From an uncultured Oscillospiraceae bacterium (GTDB taxonomy: Bacteria; Bacillota; Clostridia; Oscillospirales; Acutalibacteraceae): a DNA stretch of 9,881 bases. The stretch covers positions 1 to 9,881 of the forward strand of contig CAJUNQ010000099.1 of NCBI GenBank assembly GCA_910587835.1, written 5' to 3'. Below, piece after piece: positions 7,274 to 9,881 of the stretch (positions are counted from its first letter, which is position 1; the number at the start of each line of letters is the position of its first letter). The position numbers and the translations under genes were made by a program. A model generated the notes under the pieces. That model saw only the letters and a list, made by a program, of their open reading frames with translations. It was not told the DNA's origin and made no database searches.

Positions 7274-7302
7274 TTGCCATGAGACCCTTTCCGTAGTATA
7301 AT
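7274..7302 (+). promoter_or_regulatory. Divergent sigma-A promoter facing the hairpin-rich region
   Basis: TTGCCA (7274-7279) and TATAAT (7297-7302) are separated by exactly 17 bp on the plus strand. The two divergent -35 boxes are only 10 bp apart. The expected start is near 7309. No credible gene begins close behind it, so the transcript would be either an untranslated RNA or a roughly 850-nt leader of the SLH-GH5 gene. Confidence 0.65.
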
Positions 7303-7411
7303 AGGGTGGAGTGGGACACTATTTATTCCTATATGACAAAAAACTTGCTATTTGATGGAAAAGGGCCGCGGAGCTTGGCAGGGAGCGGGGATTGAAAGTT
7401 CTTGGGGATTC

Positions 7412-7434
7412 CGGCTTCATCAAAGATGAAGCCG
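7412..7434. repeat. Perfect inverted repeat, 10-bp stem, AAA loop
   Basis: CGGCTTCATC pairs with GATGAAGCCG across a 3-nt AAA loop. No T run follows, so it is not an intrinsic terminator. It directly abuts the next hairpin. Confidence 0.85.
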
Positions 7435-7461
7435 AAGGGACATTCTTTCAAGAAGTCCCTT
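7435..7461. repeat. Inverted repeat, 12-bp stem with one bulge
   Basis: AAGGGAC pairs with GTCCCTT and TTCTT pairs with AAGAA, with a single bulged A and a 2-nt TC loop. It begins at the base after the preceding hairpin ends. Confidence 0.8.
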
Positions 7462-7522
7462 AAGCCGCCGGAGGCGACCTTAATCCCTTGACCTTAAAAC
7501 ACCCAAAAAACGCAGGAAGGTA

Positions 7523-7549
7523 GGCAAACGTCCCAGTGGGACGTTTGCC
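7523..7549. repeat. Perfect inverted repeat, 12-bp stem, AGT loop
   Basis: GGCAAACGTCCC pairs perfectly with GGGACGTTTGCC across a 3-nt AGT loop. It is the longest perfect stem in the region. One base separates it from the hairpin at 7551-7577. Confidence 0.88.
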
Positions 7550-7550
7550 G

Positions 7551-7577
7551 TAGGGAACCACCGTAAGGGGTTCCCTA
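7551..7577. repeat. Inverted repeat, 11-bp stem with bulged A, GTAA loop
   Basis: TAGGGAACC pairs with GGTTCCCTA. Inside it CC pairs with GG around a GTAA (GNRA-type) tetraloop, with one bulged A. The next inverted repeat, TCGAATG/CATTCGA at 7578-7584 and 7598-7604, begins at the very next base. Confidence 0.82.
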
Positions 7578-7629
7578 TCGAATGGGAGCGGAGCGGACAT
7601 TCGACAAGGCCCTTAAAGCCCTGAGCGTT

Positions 7630-7647
7630 GGGGGCGGGCGGGGTGGG
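7630..7647 (+). other. G-quadruplex motif with one-base loops
   Basis: GGGGG-C-GGG-C-GGGG-T-GGG: four runs of three or more G separated by single bases. It sits inside an AGCGT/ACGCT inverted repeat (7624-7628 and 7648-7652). It is on the strand that would be transcribed from the promoter at 7274-7302. The motif is seen; folding is predicted from the general rule that short loops favour stable parallel quadruplexes. Confidence 0.7.
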
Positions 7648-7662
7648 ACGCTGCCGCTGGCC

Positions 7663-7709
7663 TCGGGGGCCGCCTGAGCAAGCGAAGCTTGCGAAGAAAG
7701 AGCCCCCGA
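7663..7709. repeat. Two-tier inverted repeat
   Basis: An outer 8-bp stem TCGGGGGC/GCCCCCGA (7663-7670 and 7702-7709) encloses an inner perfect stem GCAAGC/GCTTGC with a GAA loop (7678-7683 and 7687-7692). Confidence 0.75.
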
Positions 7710-7899
7710 CGGTAGAGCCCACGCTAAACGCTGTGTGAGGGGTCTCTTTGCGGGTTAATCGCGCGCCAGAGGATGCCGCGCATGTATAAAATTGCTGCTT
7801 GGAGGCGGGGCGCTGGGCTTTTTGCGGTTGTTGGGATTTTTGGCTCTGTTTGAGACGGCAGCGGATCGGCCGCTGGTCTCCCTGCGGTCGACCGCGCTC

Positions 7900-7920
7900 C
7901 GACTTGCCTTCGGCAAGTCG
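7900..7920. repeat. Perfect inverted repeat, 9-bp stem, TTC loop
   Basis: CGACTTGCC pairs with GGCAAGTCG across a TTC loop. It is preceded by the 12-bp palindrome GCGGTCGACCGC (7884-7895) and enclosed by CTGCG/CGCAG (7882-7886 and 7928-7932). Confidence 0.82.
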
Positions 7921-8018
7921 ACGGCGGCGCAGCTCTGCCCCGTTCTAAACTTGGCTGTGGGGGCAAACTCGTGCCTCGCGGCTTTGTTTACTGCGCCGCC
8001 TAAGTGCAAGGTCAAGGT

Positions 8019-8037
8019 CGCGAGACTCTGTCTCGCG
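8019..8037. repeat. Perfect inverted repeat, 8-bp stem, TCT loop
   Basis: CGCGAGAC pairs with GTCTCGCG across a TCT loop. It lies 5 nt before the hairpin at 8043-8060. Confidence 0.8.
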
Positions 8038-8042
8038 CTCTG

Positions 8043-8072
8043 CAACCTTTGAAAAGGTTGACGAAACTTTTT
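8043..8072 (+). terminator. Weak terminator candidate
   Basis: CAACCTT/AAGGTTG forms a 7-bp stem with a TGAA loop (8043-8060), then ACGAAAC and TTTTT (8068-8072). The T run is short and starts 7 nt after the stem, and the stem is only moderately GC-rich, so efficiency is doubtful. It would end transcripts from the promoter at 7274-7302 just before the putative SLH-GH5 promoter. Confidence 0.25.
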
Positions 8073-8108
8073 GTTCGCGCTTGTTTGCTCTGCTTCGCTT
8101 TGGCTCTT

Positions 8109-8137
8109 TTGCCCGCGATGGGGGCTTGCTCTATGAT
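8109..8137 (+). promoter_or_regulatory. Putative promoter of the SLH-GH5 gene
   Basis: TTGCCC (8109-8114) and TATGAT (8132-8137) are separated by 17 bp. The predicted start near 8144 would give a leader of about 19 nt that still contains the AAAGGA ribosome binding site at 8148-8153. Two mismatches in the -35 and one in the -10 make it moderate. Confidence 0.4.
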
Positions 8138-8162
8138 TTTCCTTTGGAAAGGATGCTGCTTT

Positions 8163-9725
8163 ATGTCTGCTGCTGTTCGCTTTTCCCTCTCTCTTCTTTT
8201 GTCCCTCCTGCTCTCCTGCTCCTTCTGCGCCGCCCCCGCCTCAGCCAAAGCCTTTCCCGATGTGAAAAAAGGCTCCTGGTATGAAAAGACCGTCAACGAC
8301 ATGGCCGCCAGAGGCTTGGTCAGCGGCTTCCCTGACGGCACCTTTGGCCCGGCCCGCACCATCTCCGCTGCCGAGTATGTGGCTGTTGTGGCCCGCTGCG
8401 CCGGCGTTACCCAGACCAGCGGCAGCAGCTACTGGGCCCACGACTTTCTTCAGGCCGGTTTGGAGCGGGGCTGGTATGACTGGGATGAGATTCCGCCCAC
8501 TGGCGAGACCTTTGGCAAGCCCATTACCCGGGAGCTGGCGGTGAAAATTACCATGAAGGCCCTGCTGCCGGACCGCCGGGGGGATTACAATGTCGAGTCG
8601 GCCAAGATGAAGGACTTTGCCCAGCTGAACGGCCGGTATTATGACACGGTGCTGGCCGCTTATGCCTGCGGGGTGGTGTGCGGCGACAGCTACGGCCGCT
8701 TCAACCCCAAAAAGAGCTTGACCAGGGCTGAGGCCTGCACCATCATCTACAGCGCCCTGGGGCAGATGGACGCTGCTCCCAGCCCCTCGCCCGGGGAGCC
8801 GGACCTGCCGCCTGAGCCTGTGGAGACCATCTCCGGCGGGGTGAGCGAGAACGGCTGGCTGCAGGTGAAGGGAACCCAGCTGTGTAATGAGAAGGGTCAG
8901 CCTGTGGCCTTGCACGGCATGAGCAGTCATGGGCTCCACTGGTTTGGGCAGTTTGCCGGGGAGCAGGCCATAAAGAACACGGCCGCCTATGGGGCCAACC
9001 TGTTCCGGGTGGCCATGTACACCGGCGAGGGGGGCTATCTCAGTCAGCCGGAGAAAATAAAGAAGCAGGCTATTGCCGCCATTGACGCGGCCATTCGTCA
9101 GGACATGTATGTGATCATTGACTGGCACATTCTCTCTGACGGCAACCCCAGGGACCATCTTGCCGAGGCCAAGGCCTTTTTTACAGAGATTGCCAAGCGG
9201 TACAAGGATCAGCCTGCGGTGCTGTATGAAATTTGCAACGAGCCCAACGGCAATGTGGACTGGGGCCGGGACATCAAGCCCTATGCGGAGCAGGTGGTGA
9301 AGGCCATTCGGGCCCAGTCGGAGAAGGGGGTTATTCTCATTGGCAGCGGCACCTGGAGTCAGGACGTGCATACGGCTGCCGCGGACCCGGTGAAGGGGGA
9401 GAATCTTATGTACTCTCTGCACTTCTATGCCGGGACCCATGGCCAGTGGCTGCGGGACCGGGCGGAGGCTGCCATGAAGCAGGGCTTGCCCATTTTTGTC
9501 ACCGAATGGGGGACCAGCGCCGCGGACGGCAACGGCGGGGTATACCTTAAGGAGGCCGGGGAGTGGCTGGACTGGATGGAGGAGAAGGGCATCAGCTGGG
9601 CCAACTGGTCTTTGTGCGACAAGAACGAGACCTCGGCGGCGCTGAGGCCGGGGGCCTCCCCCACCGGCTCTTGGACGGATAAGGATTTGAGCGAGTCGGG
9701 GCGGTTTGTGTTTGGGCGGTTCTGA
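8163..9725 (+). CDS. Secreted SLH-domain GH5 endoglucanase (cellulase-like)
   Basis: Predicted extracellular beta-1,4-glucanase held on the cell wall. The 520-residue precursor starts with a signal peptide: Arg6, a Leu-rich core at 7-22 and probable cleavage after APASA (28). Three SLH repeats follow at about 31-82, 88-135 and 148-200, with the binding motif present as ITRE (121-124) and LTRAE (186-190) but altered to ISAAE (67-71) in the first. After a Pro-rich linker (204-222) comes a GH5 domain from about 230 with HGMSSHG (251-257), DWH (320-322), YEICNEPNG (355-363, acid/base Glu360), LHFYAGTHG, FVTEWGTS (445-452, nucleophile Glu448) and WANWSLCDKNETSAAL. These resemble GH5 subfamily 2. 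The ATG at 8163 has AAAGGA 9 nt upstream and gives a clean signal peptide; the frame is open further upstream but reads as non-coding. Monocistronic. Beta-glucan or mannan specificity cannot be settled by eye. Confidence 0.93.
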   Translation: MSAAVRFSLSLLLSLLLSCSFCAAPASAKAFPDVKKGSWYEKTVNDMAARGLVSGFPDGTFGPARTISAAEYVAVVARCAGVTQTSGSSYWAHDFLQAGLERGWYDWDEIPPTGETFGKPITRELAVKITMKALLPDRRGDYNVESAKMKDFAQLNGRYYDTVLAAYACGVVCGDSYGRFNPKKSLTRAEACTIIYSALGQMDAAPSPSPGEPDLPPEPVETISGGVSENGWLQVKGTQLCNEKGQPVALHGMSSHGLHWFGQFAGEQAIKNTAAYGANLFRVAMYTGEGGYLSQPEKIKKQAIAAIDAAIRQDMYVIIDWHILSDGNPRDHLAEAKAFFTEIAKRYKDQPAVLYEICNEPNGNVDWGRDIKPYAEQVVKAIRAQSEKGVILIGSGTWSQDVHTAAADPVKGENLMYSLHFYAGTHGQWLRDRAEAAMKQGLPIFVTEWGTSAADGNGGVYLKEAGEWLDWMEEKGISWANWSLCDKNETSAALRPGASPTGSWTDKDLSESGRFVFGRF

Positions 9726-9742
9726 GGGGGCTGGTTCGTGTA

Positions 9743-9881
9743 GGGCTTGTTTGAAAATAGAGGAAATGCCGGATTTTTGGTCCAAAGGAGGCGATTTCAA
9801 GGAGAAAACCGCAAGGAATACTTGCGTATTACGAGGATTTTCGACGCAGAAAGCGACTGCTTTGGGGCAAAAAGACGGTGT
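9743..9881. repeat. Palindromic repeat, copy 2 (right end cut by window)
   Basis: Begins with GGGCTTGTTTGAAAATAG 17 nt after the SLH-GH5 stop codon. From 9764 onward it matches positions 1-118 except for G at 9816 instead of T at 53, which falls in the loop of the CGCAAG/CTTGCG tip. The last 22 bases of the unit, known from copy 1 (119-140), lie beyond the window. With no other terminator between this gene and the element, the long hairpin could shape the 3' end of the SLH-GH5 mRNA. That role is inferred. Confidence 0.85.

Larger units (their letters stand above)
7303..8108 (+). other. Hairpin-rich geneless region, possible structured RNA
   Basis: About 800 bp with no credible coding sequence: short open frames on both strands lack ribosome binding sites and family resemblance. 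Instead there is a dense series of inverted repeats with loops of two to a few bases. Hairpins at 7412-7434, 7435-7461 and 7460-7483 abut, as do those at 7523-7549, 7551-7577 and 7578-7604. Further ones lie at 7663-7709 (with 7678-7692 nested), 7852-7880, 7882-7932 (with 7900-7920 nested), 8019-8037 and 8043-8060. A G-quadruplex motif lies at 7630-7647. The rightward promoter at 7274-7302 reads into the region. I do not recognise a known RNA family, tRNA or rRNA here. Alternatives are a mosaic of small repeated palindromes or degraded mobile DNA. Confidence 0.55.

Noticed and set aside
7303..7318. AGGGTGGAGTGGGA next to the -10 box, resembling MraZ operator repeats
   Set aside because: The regularly spaced TGGGA series is incomplete and there is no mraZ or division cluster nearby.
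7333..7395. 20-residue open frame (MTKNLLFDGKG...) just after the rightward promoter
   Set aside because: The distance from the promoter suits a leader peptide, but no Shine-Dalgarno lies 5-12 nt before the ATG (the nearest purine-rich stretch is about 17 nt away) and nothing supports translation.
7388..7398. GGGATTGAAAG, resembling the 3' end of some CRISPR repeats
   Set aside because: A single occurrence with no spaced repeats and no cas genes in the window.
7480..8052. Short open frames of 80-96 codons on both strands in the hairpin-rich region
   Set aside because: No ribosome binding sites, low-complexity Arg/Ala/Pro/Leu composition, starts at poor codons, and the DNA is dominated by inverted repeats.
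8208..8219. Possible lipobox (LLSC, residues 16-19) in the SLH-GH5 signal peptide
   Set aside because: Leu at -2 is unusual for a lipobox, and a normal signal-peptidase-I site (APASA) follows. SLH repeats already provide anchoring.
8241..9800. 519-codon open frame on the minus strand opposite the SLH-GH5 gene
   Set aside because: Antisense shadow in GC-rich DNA: composition is Pro, Gly, Arg and His heavy, with no recognisable domain. The plus strand has all GH5 motifs.

Overview
The window looks like chromosomal accessory DNA from a GC-rich, low-oxygen Bacillota, most likely a clostridial gut-type lineage such as Oscillospiraceae. This is an inference from strong AGGAGG-type ribosome binding sites, sigma-A promoters, teichoic-acid-type enzymes (TagA and a TagB/TagF-family transferase) and an S-layer-homology (SLH) protein. 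No taxonomic marker is present.

Left to right: positions 1-140 are the right part of a palindromic repeat. Positions 141-357 are G-rich and geneless. Positions 358-7181 hold six genes on the minus strand, transcribed leftward from a good promoter at 7235-7263. In transcription order they are a family 2 glycosyltransferase, a Wzx-type flippase (TTG start), a 376-residue CDP-glycerol glycerophosphotransferase-family protein, a polyprenyl-phosphate sugar-phosphate transferase, a TagA/WecG ManNAc transferase and a UDP-GlcNAc 2-epimerase. The first five are packed with gaps of -4 to 19 nt. The epimerase follows a 128-nt gap with its own possible -10 element. Together they read as a short pathway for a lipid-linked, ManNAc-containing, probably glycerol-phosphate-modified cell-wall oligosaccharide or secondary wall polymer. 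UDP-ManNAc is made (WecB), an undecaprenyl-linked first sugar is formed (sugar-phosphate transferase), ManNAc is added (TagA), glycerol phosphate and a further sugar are added, and the product is flipped (Wzx).

A second sigma-A promoter points right from the same intergenic region, back to back with the operon promoter, with an inverted repeat spanning the operon -35. It faces about 850 bp with no convincing gene. That stretch is packed with perfect or near-perfect short hairpins, several directly abutting, plus a G-quadruplex motif with one-base loops. It is the least explained part of the window.

Positions 8163-9725 (plus strand) encode a secreted protein with three SLH repeats, a Pro-rich linker and a GH5 endoglucanase domain with both catalytic glutamates. 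SLH domains are known to bind secondary wall polymers that contain ManNAc, so this enzyme may be displayed on a polymer of the kind the neighbouring operon makes.

A second copy of the palindromic repeat starts 17 nt after that gene and runs off the right edge. The shared 118 bp differ at one base, located in the hairpin tip. The window is therefore bracketed by two direct copies of a roughly 161-bp imperfect palindrome.
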